From contig CM034314.1 in NCBI GenBank assembly GCA_019925795.1, positions 34,217,774 through 34,281,773 on the forward strand: a stretch of DNA of 64,000 bases, written 5' to 3'. Source of the DNA: Dendrobium chrysotoxum. Its lineage: Eukaryota > Streptophyta > Magnoliopsida > Asparagales > Orchidaceae. The position numbers and the translations under genes were made by a program. The first letter of the stretch is position 1. Each line of letters starts with the position of its first letter. Of this stretch, positions 1 through 10,935 are shown piece after piece. The notes beneath the pieces are model-generated. The model saw only the letters and a list, made by a program, of their open reading frames with translations, searched no databases and had not been told where the DNA came from.

Positions 1-234
1 GGGCATTTAATTTCCCAATGGTTGTGCTACAGCATCTCGCATCTCGTACCACTACAACATCTTTCAATTGGACTAATTTATTATTTTGTGTCCTTTAGTG
101 CCGCAATACTGCACTTTTGAGTGCTGTGGTGCTCGTTTCATCTATATATATAAATGGTTTGATTTCAGTTGTTATTACATTTGAACTCTTTTCTTCTACA
201 TTTTTTTGTATTTTCCTTTTTTTTTATGATATAG
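1..234 (+). other. U3-like, GCAC-rich stretch upstream of the PTPD-like ORF
   Basis: Non-coding. It contains several short GTGCTG/GCAC phrases of the type that fills the family-D LTRs, and a TATA-like run (CTATATATATAAATGG) near 139-154, about 90 bases before the degraded ORF that follows. The same order, GCAC-rich stretch then ORF, is seen in the reversed copy near 37700-38447. It may be the first part of a family-D LTR or an internal promoter; the window edge hides the rest. Confidence 0.4.
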
Positions 235-1410
235 TATAGCAATGTCCCTTAAAATATTTTGCCATAAAAGAGCTTCTTCTTCCTTTGATCCAAATTGCTT
301 CATATTTGCTAAAGTTGAATAGCATTTTGTTAACATTTTTATGACCAAGTAGTTCATTCCTAAACAAGGATTTCTAAACCCAGGTGGAGAGTTAATACAT
401 ATGATTATGAGCTAAGATTAGGAAACTCTTTGTGAAGAACCCTTTACTACTGTTATCAATGTTCTTCATGAATAATTTGCCAATGCAAAGGAGGCTAAGA
501 ATAATAATTGGTATGTCTGGGGTAAGTGAGTTTCCTCTAATCCTTCATCTATTAACCAACAGTAAAAACATAGGGATATGGAGAATGATGATTGCTACAG
601 CTTTGGTTTAGCACCCATTGACCATCAAGAGATTTTGAGATGGCTTTGTGAACCCAGAGTGGGGCTATTTGGAAGGAAAGAGATGGTAAGGTCATTAATT
701 CTCTTGCTACCTATTTGAATCAAACTTTAAAGCTTGGCACAACTTTATTTTTGCTCATCTTATACCAAGTAAAAATATTAATGAAGATACTAAGGACTGG
801 GCTATTTTAAATTATTCCATTTAGGTGGGGCACTCTATTAATGTTGGGAAGCTTATACATTCCTCTCTAATGTAGATCATTAGGAGCACCTCTTCTGTAG
901 GTTTAGGTCACCCCTCTCTGATTTATGCTCTTTATGTTATTATTAGTGTTAGAGGAGATCCAAGGGAGGAATGACTTTTTTTAATTTCTTCCCACACTAA
1001 AAAAAGAATCAATAGTTTTAAAAGACTAGAGGATGGATCAAGTGAGCCTAAGTTGACTAATAGAACAAGTAATAGTCAGAGTGCCTGGACCCCTATGCCA
1101 TTAGGATATTAGGTGGTATATTTGATAGAGCAACTGGATTGAGTCCCAGATTTCTATGATGAGAGCAGAAGTTAGCAAGCACATATGGCGGACAAGCGGA
1201 AGAGGCATTACCACTATACCTCTAATTCCAATAAGGCATTAATGGGGATGTTTAGAAGGAGCCCCTTTGTTAAAAATCCAGACTAACTTTAGTTCCAAGC
1301 TGCTCTTATGTACGAGCCTTTTATTTGGCACCTATCTACTAGTAAAGATGATGATGATGATGATAATGAGAAGGAGGAGGAAGATAGAGATTCTAAGAAA
1401 TTATTGGTTG
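235..1410 (+). pseudogene. Degraded Athila-like ORF (plant transposon protein domain)
   Basis: Translation of the plus strand across several frames gives recognisable pieces of the plant-specific transposon protein found in Athila-type Ty3/gypsy elements: NNNWYVWGK near 508-533, then a block around APIDHQEILRWLCEP near 612-655, WHNFIFAHLIPSK near 735-775, and INVGKLIHSS followed by GHPSLIYAL near 840-930. An acidic tail, DDDDDDNEKEEEDRD, lies at 1339-1389. Frameshifts and stops break it repeatedly, so no product is expected. Function of the family is unknown. It lies directly upstream of a same-strand LTR at 1463, the place of the extra ORF of Athila elements between pol and the 3' LTR. A homologous copy is on the minus strand at 36940-37700. 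Assignment rests on remembered family resemblance. Confidence 0.6.
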
Positions 1411-1462
1411 TTGTTTTCTTTATTATATTATTAACTTGTAAGCTTGAAAGAAAGAGGATAGT

Positions 1463-2992
1463 TGTTAAGTGTAAATTAGGTATTATTTATTTTGTTTAAA
1501 TTTAGTAAAAATATGCTATTTTAGTTGTGTTTATGTAGGAAAAGTATAGAAAAAGGTAAAAAACTATAAGTGTTAAACAACGCCATAACTACATCATCAT
1601 AAGCACAATAGTGTACCCTTTCATGACACCATAACAGTAGATTCAAACATGGCAGCACCGAGTTATCTATTTTCACATATGATGATGACACCATGGTTAG
1701 CACTGTAATGTCACACAGCGCCCTACCCCAAAAATTTAGCACTATAGTATTGGAGCCTCAGGAAAATGAGCATAGGAGTGTTGAGCATTGTAAAACCTTA
1801 ACATCAAAATTCATATTCAAGCACCACACCCCTAAAATTTTGGAGCACCATAGTGGAGTAGTTGCCAATGCAAGGAGCCATGCTAACTTAGCCAAAAGAT
1901 GTGCCATTTCAATCATTAGCTATGCTAAGCCATCTAGTGCCAACACTGAGCCAACAATACTACACAATGGTACTAGTTTATTTTATACAGCCAAGATGCC
2001 ACCTCGTTGAGTGCTGCTGTGTCCAAACCCATCCCTAGACTTACTACAAATAATTTTTTAGTTCTATTATTTAGGGAGTTATGTCACTTAAAAAAATTAT
2101 GTAATTTTATGTGTGTTTCTTAGGTCCTTAGTGTAAAATCTAAGGGAGGCTAGGGAAGTGCAAGATACTTTCATTGTGGACGTCTTAGCCTATTTGTCTA
2201 AGAAACTCTGTAGTTGGAGGAAGGAGTGTGGAGAAATCATTTGATCCTTCTGGGTGATAATTTTCTTATTACTTCTATTGTATCCTTCTTTTAATGAATG
2301 AAATAAAAATGAGTTTGCTTGTTGAATCTTCCATGTCTAGCTAATTCTCAAGTTTTGGGCTGATGATTGAAAAAGTATAGCAAGTACTAATATAAACTCT
2401 TGTGTCTTATATGATATATTGATGTTTTCAATATTTTAGTTCTTTATTGAATTCATAAAATGACCATGTGTATAGTTAATATCTAGTGTGAAGTATAGCC
2501 TCGATAGAGGAATGCTAGAATAATTAGTAGTATTGAAATGAGATGATAGCATGTCAAGATATAAGATGTTTGAATTCTGTAAGTTCTATAGAGATAAAAA
2601 AGCTTTAGGAAGGACATAAACATTTCTTTTCAACCCTACAAGCTCGATAGAGATCTAGGGATGCATTTGCTATAATGCATATCAAAGTAGTAAGAGTCTC
2701 ATCAAGAAAACTATGTTATTTATATTCATTTGTTCAAAATACTTTATTTCCATAAGAATTAAAATCCCATTGCAAGTTTTTCTTTTAGTAGCAAAACTCA
2801 AAAATATCATTTTTATTTTTAGTAGGAAAAATTATACATTTAGAGTAAATAGTAGTAGTTTAATTACAATTAACCAGAACACTTCCTTGTGGGATCAATA
2901 CTGTACTCTATCACTTTATTACTTGATTTGACACGTATACTTACATATTTTAGTGTGATTTCATTAATTTTATATCAAAGAAAATCTAAGCA
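1463..2992 (+). repeat. Family-D (Athila-like) LTR, copy D1
   Basis: About 1.53 kb, starting TGTTAAGTGTAAATT and ending TCTAAGCA, so it has TG...CA ends. It is preceded by a purine-rich tract (GAAAGAAAGAGGATAG), a plausible polypurine tract. The first third is rich in GCAC/GTGC phrases; the later part carries blocks (AGCTCGATAGAGATCTAGGG near 2640-2659) that recur in D2, D7 and D8. The orientation follows from the polypurine tract and from the PTPD-like ORF upstream on the same strand. Confidence 0.7.
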
Positions 2993-4323
2993 TATTTCAA
3001 CTCAGAAAGTCACATCCTAGCACGCCCAATCAACAGAGCATGGGTTATTATTAGCGCTATTTTTATTTTGTTTTCTTTTGTTTATTTTTTGGTTTTTTAA
3101 GTGGGGGTATCCCTTTGATGATATGATGTGATAGTGATTATTCTGATGGCTATGATAGCTATTGTTGATGATATGTTAGTGGGTAGTTGATTGGATATTG
3201 GAGTTGGAGAATAGTGCTTTATGCATTATAATTATCTTTTTTATCTTCGTTAGTATGTATTTCATTACCTTAGAGCTTTTTACCACTTTAATAAAAATGT
3301 AATTTTATCTTTTTGTGCTTAGTTATTTTTATTTTGTGATAGTTTTTGTTTACTTTCATTTAAATTAGTTTTATTATACATAATTTATATTTGATTAAAT
3401 TTCTATTTATTCTTAACTATTAAAAATTATCCTTTATATAGAGTTTGCACTTTGATTATTTATTTAACCAAAATGAAAATAATAATTAAAATTATCTAAA
3501 ATTAAGAATAATAATAAAGCCTTAGATTATAATTTTAATGAATATAGCATAGTAATTCATTATTTGAAAAACTTAATAATTAACTAAGGAAGATCATTTA
3601 AGTCATTGGCTTGTCTTAAACTTAGAAGTTATACACTCTTGCACTGATTATTAAATTAAAGAGTGAGTAGTTGGTTTTAGGAAAAGAACTGTGTAACATA
3701 AATTATGAAGATCATAGTAAAATATAAACATGGAATTAGTGATCTTACTAAATCCTTTCATAAAATTAATTAGGGTTGCTAGAGGAATAGAGGCAAAACT
3801 AATATAAAAATTATTGAAATGTACTCCAAGATTGAAAAAGTGAAAAATATAAAAATTCAAAAGTGAAATTTGAGAAATGAAAAAAATGAGTACGTTCAAA
3901 AATTTGTGTCTATTGAAGCTCAATTTCTAAAAACACCATAATACTAAAATCAAAAAGTGCATGGTAAGTAAACTAATACATATGAAGATGAACTAATAAA
4001 CTTTTAATTTAACTATAAGTATAACTAATCTCTAATTAATATAATATTTATTTCAAAAATTAGAAGTCAATATTACACATACACTCATAGTGGATTTAAT
4101 TAGAGCAATAATAAGAATGATTAGTTAGGCTCATTATTTATTATTTTTCAAATTAGCATTGCAATTTTGATCATTCCAAATTACTTGTAAATTATGATGT
4201 ATTATCTTAAATTTTAGTATTTTTTATTTTTTATTTTTATTTGGGCTATTAAGCTAATAAGCTAATTAAATAGTGATTACACCATTGCTTGAGGACAAGT
4301 AAGTTCTTAAGTTGGGATAAATT
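2993..4323 (+). other. Non-coding 3' internal region of a family-D element
   Basis: No coding signal. Blocks match, in the opposite orientation, the stretch 35292-36200, and a piece recurs at 50611-50940. Near 4281-4315 it ends with ACCATTGCTTGAGGACAAGT and a short purine run, the usual sequence just before the 3' LTR in Athila/Tat-type elements. It is either the 3' end of a second element or the short inside of a non-autonomous D1-D2 element. Confidence 0.55.
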
Positions 4324-5316
4324 TATTAAGTATAAATTTTGAACTATTTTTTATCTTTAAAATTCATGAAAATAGAGTGTTTAATTAGTTGATTTTGGGG
4401 AGGAAATACTCAAAAAATGGAGAAACAAATTCATAAGTGTTGAACTAGTGCCACAGAATCTATAATGCCTCGATGCCAGATCAGCGGATCATAATGCTAG
4501 ATACTTAAGATTATAAATAATTCAGAGCCCTGATGGAGCCAAGTTTAGTGTGTAGTGCTTTAAAGTACTGCAACAACAAAAATCAATGTTGTAACACTTG
4601 AGTCTTAAGAATTTAAGTGTCAAAGTGCCAAGTATTGTAATGTGCAACACAAGATTACACATTCAAGCAATACAACACTCAACTTTTGTAGCATCATAAT
4701 GATGCAGTTGAGGAAAGATAGAGTTGCACTGAATAAGCTGAGCGACTCATCTATTTAGCCAATAAACATGTGGAGTCAGCACAGCGCCATAGTAGAGCAA
4801 GTCCAGTAGGGTTGAGGCACTAGTTCATCTTATAATACTGCAATGTCACTATTTAAATTATTATGGTGCCTAAGGCAATTTTTGCACTTACTGTAAATAG
4901 TTTTTGAGTTCTTTTGTTTAGGAGTTCTGTCTTTTTTAGTAGAGTTTAATAGTTTTTTAGCATAGTTCTTTAGTGCCCCTTTAGAATAAAGTCTAAGGAG
5001 GCTAAGAAAATGCAAGATACTTTCATTAAAGATCTTAGCCTATCTTGTGTAAGTAATCGTACAATTGGAGGAAGAAGGAATGCTAAGAAGTTAATTTGTA
5101 TTATCCTAGTAAAAATTTTCCTTATTATCTCTCCTAAACTTTTCTCCTATGATTGAAATGAAGATGTGTCTACTTTCTATTTTATTTATATATGGCTAAT
5201 TTTTTGTATTTTGGGTTAATGATGAGAACATAATGGAAGTACCAATGTAGACTCTTATGCCTTAACTGAATTATGGATGTTTTCAATATCTCCCATTCTT
5301 AATTTAATGCATATAA
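4324..5316 (+). repeat. Family-D LTR, copy D2, left part (interrupted by LINE)
   Basis: Starts TATTAAGTATAAATT, matching the start of D1 apart from two G-to-A changes. It runs to 5316, where a LINE is inserted, and resumes at 30420-30908. The two parts together are about 1480 bp, the same as other complete LTRs of the family. Confidence 0.7.
5301..5316 (+). repeat. LINE target-site duplication, 3' side
   Basis: AATTTAATGCATATAA, identical over 16 bp to 30404-30419. It abuts the T-run 5318-5325, which is the poly(A) end of the minus-strand LINE. Confidence 0.85.
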
Positions 5317-5325
5317 ATTTTTTTT

Positions 5326-7091
5326 GGGGAAACCCACAGAGGTGCCTATGTGTTGAATAAGGAAAATATTACAAGGTCCTTAACAGAGACCTCGAGCTCT
5401 CTACTGCTCAAAAGAGCTACAAAAAGAAACAAAAAAGGGCCAAAGAGCTCGAGTTCACTACTAAGCACAAATATAAGAAAACTTAGGCACAATCTATGGT
5501 GCAAAGGAGAGAGCACCCAAAAAAGAAGAAAGATACAAGAAAAAGCTTTCAGCACCATCTTTCCAGCCAAAACACCAAAACTCAAAAAACCCGCACTAAA
5601 TAACTTTGCAAAATGAAGTGAACAACAAAAGGGAAATTACATAGAAAAGATAGGTAGCTACAATAACTACAATAATTATTAATAAAAAGCATAGGATAAA
5701 CATTAGACATGATATTATAACAACTAAAATGGCATGCTATCATATTAAAACCATGAATGAAATAGGGATGAGAGGAATTATTATAGGAAATCAAGTCTTT
5801 CAGCTCAAGACATCTCAAGATAATGTGCCACCAACCAGCAAAGATATTCAGCCACCAACCAGAATTATTATAAGAATTCATGTCCTTCAACAAAAAGAGA
5901 TTCAAAAACAACCACCAACTCAAAAGATGACTGGACTCAACCGAAACAACAATCCAGTAAGAGTCGAGTAACAGCAAAGTAGGATACACCAAACCAATCA
6001 ACTAGGAATACACCATGCATACCAACCTTAACATAGGTAGAGTAGCACCTCCAACATAAAAAATGAGAACAATAATATTTAGTCATAGAAGAAGTGAGTT
6101 CAAGCTAAAGAGGAATGACCCCAAAAAAATGCCAGACCACAACAATTCCCCAATGCCCAAAAACACACAACCACATAATCTCATAAGGATAAATTAGAAA
6201 GAGAAGCAATACTTAAAAAATGCCCAGATGACTAATGGATGCTCTAATTACAACAAAAAATAGACAAATAAAGTTAAACACAGGGGAAGGAACAACAGTC
6301 CCCCCAACCACACCAATAAAATTAAAAATCAGAATAATGGCAGCATAAAAAATAAACAATCAGTTGGGTAGAGAATAATAGGGGAATAATAGTTCCAAGA
6401 CTTCCAACAAATAATGCTAAGATGAATCCATAATCGAGCAACATAGCAGCTAAAGAGGGATTGGCCACGCATGCTCATAATAGTAGTACCTGAAACACCA
6501 TCATGATAACAACCCAAGTGCCACTCCTATCTAAACCCAGATCTTGAATAAAGCAAGGGAATAGACCAAGTAGCCCTTGGATAAAGAAAAGATACCAGCC
6601 ACAGTGCAGCAAATCCACACCCAAGAAACCAATAGAAGAAAATACAAACTAGAATAAAGAAAGATACAGCTAACAATCGCACTAAATATAGAATAACCCA
6701 CAGAGGATGGCACTCAGGAAAACTCATAGCCATATCATTATACTTGCCAAGCCACAAGAGATAGAAATTTAGCACAGTCCAGATATCACCATAACAAGAT
6801 AACCTAAGATACTCCACCCAAGGAATAGATGAGCAGCACAAGGGTATAAAATCTAAATTAAAAATGGTACATTCATAGCTTGGAAATGGGCCAAAATACA
6901 GGAAAAAGAACCTAAGATCTGACCAAAAGGAACATAACAAATAAAGACCCAAAAGGAACGACCAAAAACTAGCAAAAACACCAAACTTAATAGAAATAAA
7001 AGGAGGATGGTAGAAACATCGACATACAAAGTAGAAAGAAGCACCCATAATAAAATACAAAAGGACCACATGCCCTAAATACAATAAAAAA
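5326..7091 (-). other. Long 3' region of the LINE (about 1.77 kb)
   Basis: Downstream of the ORF2 stop at 7092-7094, with a T-rich sense strand. It contains a 196-codon open frame (7117 down to 6527) that overlaps the end of ORF2 in another frame. The predicted product is very rich in F, L, W, Y and S and looks membrane-like, but a pyrimidine-rich strand produces this composition by itself. The region is unusually long for a LINE 3' UTR. The last bases before the poly(A) are near 5326-5345. Confidence 0.55.
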
Positions 7092-7780
7092 CTAAGTTCT
7101 AACATAGGGTAAACCAATTTTGTCCAATCTCAAAAGACCCTTTAAAGGAGTAGGTAAATTTTTGGTAGAGAAATCAGTAAAGTCCAAATTACACCAAAGA
7201 TTAGCAAGCCAATCAGCATAAGCATTCCCATTCCTATACATATGAGACATGGTAAAGTTAACAAAAGATAAAAGCTACTTAATATACCTAACAAGATAGA
7301 ATACATCCCATTTGCACATAGTATCGTCGTGGTTATTCAAAAAAATACTATAAGTAGCATCAACTTCAATCCAGATGTTAGTAATGTCAAGAGAAATGCA
7401 TAATTTAAGACCATGAAGAATAGTTGAAAGCACAACATAAATAATAGAACATTTAGATAAGGGGCCAGCATAGGCCATGATGACATTCCTATAGACATCA
7501 CTAATAATCCCACCACAACCACAAGTCAAATCTTTGACAAACCCATCAGCATTAAGCTTAAAGATATTATTAGTGGGTTTAATCCAATAAACCAACTTTG
7601 TTTCATCAAAGGAATGATTAACCTCTAATGAGATACCCAAGTCAAGAGCCACAAATAAATAATCCTTAAAGTTCTTGATGAAAAACAAGGTAGCAGAATT
7701 AAGTCTCAAAACTTTATCTTTCACATTTTTAATAATCCTATGTTGGTTCATACCAATATTATTGAAAAGAGAATTATTTC
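7092..7780 (-). pseudogene. LINE ORF2 C-terminal RNase H domain
   Basis: This is the RNase H (RVT_3-type) domain carried by many plant LINEs, expected to degrade the RNA strand during target-primed reverse transcription. Visible motifs are KLNADGFVKD (first Asp), CGCGGIISD, and IWIEVDAT (third acidic position). The second acidic residue, normally Glu in the VELSAI block, is Val here (YVVLSTIL), so the catalytic triad is broken. The frame continues through a region resembling RNGNAYADWLAN and ends GLPYVRT-stop at 7092. A homologous and more complete copy is at 48640-49220 on the plus strand. Confidence 0.7.
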
Positions 7781-8800
7781 TATCCAGTCATAAATACCAC
7801 AAAATAAGGGAAGGAATTACATTTTTAATTTGTCCTTTAGACTTAATGAACCAAGAATTAAGCATATCATTAATAGACAGATTAGCTCTAAAGCAATTTA
7901 ATATGAAGATATCATTAAAATGCGTCTAAGTTTTAACAGCTATAGTACTAGAAATAAAGACAAGGTGCATGTTCTCCTCTTGATAACAACATTGACAATT
8001 GTAAGCTAAAATAAAACCTCTTTTAATTAAGTTCTCATTAGTGGGAATAAACTTATGCATGATTCTCCAAATGAAAGTAGCAATAGTAGTAGGAATACTT
8101 TTATTTCAAATCATAGAGAAAATTTTAGTAGTATAGTTCTTAACTCTAAAGGCATGCCAAGCATCCTTTAATCTGAAATTCCCATTATTAGAAAGATTGA
8201 ATAATAACAAGTCATCAAAATTAGTATTAATAAGGAGGTTCAAAATTTATTGAATAACAAAATTAGGAATAACTTCAACAAGTTTATTATAATCCCAACA
8301 ATTTTCAGTAATGAAATAATTCACCTTAACAACAATAGTGGTAGGAGTATTGATAATAGAATCAATAAAATGAGCCCCCAACTAATGATCTTGCAAAAAA
8401 AAGATGTTACCACCACCAAGGCCCCATTTAATGTGAGGCTCAATAACCCATTTAATATTGCAAAGTCTCTGCCAAACTTTAGAGTCACCATTATTATAGA
8501 AACATATAGTAACATGCTTACCAATACAGTACTTATCATACATAAACTTAGACTAAAGCCTAACTTTAGCATGAAAGTTGTACCACAATTTGAAAGAAAA
8601 ACCCTAAGATAAATCATACATATTCTTACAACCCAAAGCACCCTCTGCCAAAACACCACAACAACTATTCCAAGAAGATGAGATAATTTTAAAATTATTA
8701 TTTGTCCCTTTTCAAAAAAATTTATTAAACAATTTTTCAATTCTTTTGCAAACAACACGAGTAGGTTGAAGATTTTCGAAGCTATAAATAGGAAGGGATC
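7781..8800 (-). pseudogene. LINE ORF2 linker and zf-RVT region, decayed
   Basis: Minus-strand fragments between the reverse transcriptase and the RNase H. Short pieces (LPLLLLR, GISDRMLGMPLELRTIL-like, SFGESCISLFPLMRT-like) correspond to the zf-RVT zinc-binding region of plant LINEs by comparison with the better preserved copy at 47855-48334. Many stops and frameshifts; no metal-binding set is intact. Confidence 0.5.
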
Positions 8801-9512
8801 AAAGAACACTTTTAATAACGGTCAATCTACCACCAAAACTTGAAATGTTAGAAACCCAAGAAGAAAGCTTATTATGCACAGAAGTAATCAAATCATCAAG
8901 GAGAAAAGTTTTCTTTCTACCTTTAAAAAGAGGGACACATAAGTACTTAATAGGCAAATGACCTTGCATAATACCAGTAAGGCCATTAATAGTAGCAATA
9001 CGGTCCTGAGGCACTTTATTGGAAGTAATAAAGCAGCATTTACTCTTGTTAAGATAAAACCCACTTAATGTTTCAAAATTTTGAAAAAATCATCAGCCTA
9101 TTAATCCTATTTGAAGAGATATTGGTAAAGACAAAAAAATCATCAGCAAAGCATAAATTAGTAATAGGAAAGCCTTCCATAGTTCTAAAATAAGGGTTAC
9201 GTTGATTTTAAAATAGGTTGGTAATTCCTCTAGATAAGTACTCAGTAGCAATAATAAAAAGAGCAGGAGAGATAGGATCACCCTATCTTAACCCATGAGA
9301 AGATTGAAAAAAACTAGTGCATTTACCATTAATAATAATAGAAAAAAAGGATCATTGAATTTTTGATAAGATTAATAAAGACAGAATTAAAGCAAAATAA
9401 ATGAAAAATATTGTAAAGAAAATTCCAACTAATGTTTTCATAAGCTTTGGTGATATCTAATTTCAGAATGATGTTGCGACTTCTCACCCTAACATGAAGG
9501 TCATGACAAAAT
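8801..9512 (-). pseudogene. LINE reverse transcriptase, C-terminal half
   Basis: The minus strand shows the core reverse-transcriptase motifs in order: IILKLDITKAYENISW (9477-9424 approximately), RxGDPISPALFIIATEYL near 9230-9285 with a stop replacing the usual Gln, the catalytic FADD box at 9139-9150, and the thumb-side block LTGIMQGHLPIKYLCVPLF near 8930-8990. FADD is intact, but stops elsewhere make the frame non-functional. The N-terminal half of the same domain is at 26904-27240, on the far side of the copia B insertion. Confidence 0.8.
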
Positions 9513-9567
9513 TTAAAGTTTGTGAAGGTTGTTAAACCTAAAGGAACTAGCCTAAGACTAACCAAGA

Positions 9568-9595
9568 GGGGGGGGGGGGGGGGGGGGGGGGGGGG
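9568..9595. repeat. Homopolymer G(28) tract
   Basis: A run of 28 G at the fixed LTR position just before GTGAATTG, the longest of the set (11 in A left, 18 in B right, 19 in E left, 20 C in C). Confidence 0.9.
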
Positions 9596-9653
9596 AGGGT
9601 GAATTGTTTATGAAAATTAAAATGAGAAAAAGTTAAAGAATGAACACACCAGA

Positions 9654-9660
9654 TTTTATA
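9654..9660 (-). promoter_or_regulatory. TATA box, B left LTR
   Basis: TATAAAA on the minus strand within CTATAAAATCTGGTGTGTTC, a block found in every copia LTR of the window. Confidence 0.6.
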
Positions 9661-9936
9661 GCGGTTTGGTCGAATCTAACCTATGTCTGAAAGTTCGTTA
9701 GGGATGTTAAGCCCTTATGAAGAAGCCCGAGGCTAACCAAGAGGGGGGGGGGGTGAATTGGTTATTTTAAAAATTTGTGAGCAAAAATAATTTAGAAAAT
9801 CTTTTTGAATGTTTTAGAATGTTTACAGTTTCATGATGATGTGCAGATGTTAAACAAAAATAAACTAATAATCATAATCACACGATCATCATTAGAAAAA
9901 TAAAGTGCAAAAAATAATAAGAAAGAACACACTAGA

Positions 9937-9943
9937 TTTTATA
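9937..9943 (-). promoter_or_regulatory. TATA box, A 3' LTR
   Basis: TATAAAA on the minus strand, downstream (in element sense) of the palindrome-rich U3. Confidence 0.6.
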
Positions 9944-10584
9944 GTGGTTCGGTCAACTTGACCTACGTCCACTCCCAAGAGCCTCCCCTCTGGGTATTGC
10001 ACTAACACTAAGTGACTCTCCTTCCACTCCCATAGTAAGGTAGAGAAGCCTGTACAAAACTCCTTTCCACCAACCCGGTGAGGCAGAGAACCCAGACTCC
10101 TTTTGCTTCCTCCTAAAGTAGGCAAAGAACCTGGACATCTTTCACTTCCTCCTGAAGAAGGCAGAGAACTTTGATCTTCTTATAGATGATCCTTCCACAG
10201 AGATACCAACAAGAAAAGAGATGACGATCGGAGCAGATGACTTAGATCCTTGCTTGGAGCAACCTTTGTGAACCCCTCATAAACTCCCCCTCATAAGATC
10301 TTCTCTCTCTCTCCCAAGCTCTCTTTCTCCTTCTCAAGTCTCTGATAGGAAATGACAACGGCAAAAGATCTCCATAATAAAAGATAAGAGATCTTAAATA
10401 GTAGGGCTAAAAAATTACCTTAAATTTTAACTGGTCATCAAATATCATTCAGGACATTTGGGTGATCATCCTGTATAATTAGTACAAAATCACTCATATC
10501 AACCTGGATGATCTGGTTCCTCTGGACGATCAGAAGACCAAATTTGTTCCTATCGTCTGGGACGATTCTATGATCGTCTGGGAT

Positions 10585-10935
10585 AATTAGTGTAAAATAA
10601 GAATATCGTCCAGAGGACAGCTTGGGTCATCTGGGGTAACTTATACTGGTAGGTCTCAAAATAACTTGATCATCCTAAATAATATCAATATTATCCGGTA
10701 TGATTAGTTCAAAAATGCCAAAATCATCCTGCACATTATTCGGGTCACACAACCAACCCATGCTAGATGATGTCAAAATGACCTGATCATTCGAGATAAT
10801 TTTTATATCATCCCATACAATTAGTGCAAAATCAGAAATATCGTCTAGAGGATTATTCGGGTCATCTAGGTGAAATACACTATATGGTTAGGATTTTTAA
10901 TTGATCATCCAGGATGGTCTTGCAATCGTTCAGGA
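10585..10935 (-). repeat. 117-bp tandem repeat with palindromes, A 3' LTR U3
   Basis: The block RATTAGTKYAAAA starts at 10585, 10702 and 10819, exactly 117 bases apart. Each unit carries ATCATCC/GGATGAT-type dyads and a GGGTC(A/G)T...CC element. The region is upstream of the TATA box in element sense, so enhancer-like repeats are a reasonable inference. Confidence 0.7.

Larger units (their letters stand above)
9513..9687 (-). repeat. Copia B 3' LTR, terminal fragment
   Basis: End of the B LTR (on the minus strand the U5 side), matching 23638 onward: both share GTGAAGGTTGTTAAACCTAA, then a poly-G run (28 G at 9568-9595), then GTGAATT. The LTR resumes at 19688 after element A. The expected terminal TG reads TT here. 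Confidence 0.75.

Noticed and set aside
1343..1366. GATGAT microsatellite as a separate feature
   Set aside because: It encodes the acidic tail of the PTPD-like ORF and is too short to treat as an independent repeat.
5350..5971. Plus-strand open frames near the LINE 3' end
   Set aside because: Antisense to the T-rich LINE 3' region; no recognisable motif and no codon pattern.
7275..7751. Host RNase H-like gene
   Set aside because: Collinear with LINE ORF2 on the same strand and matched by a second LINE copy at 48640-49220; it is the element's own domain.
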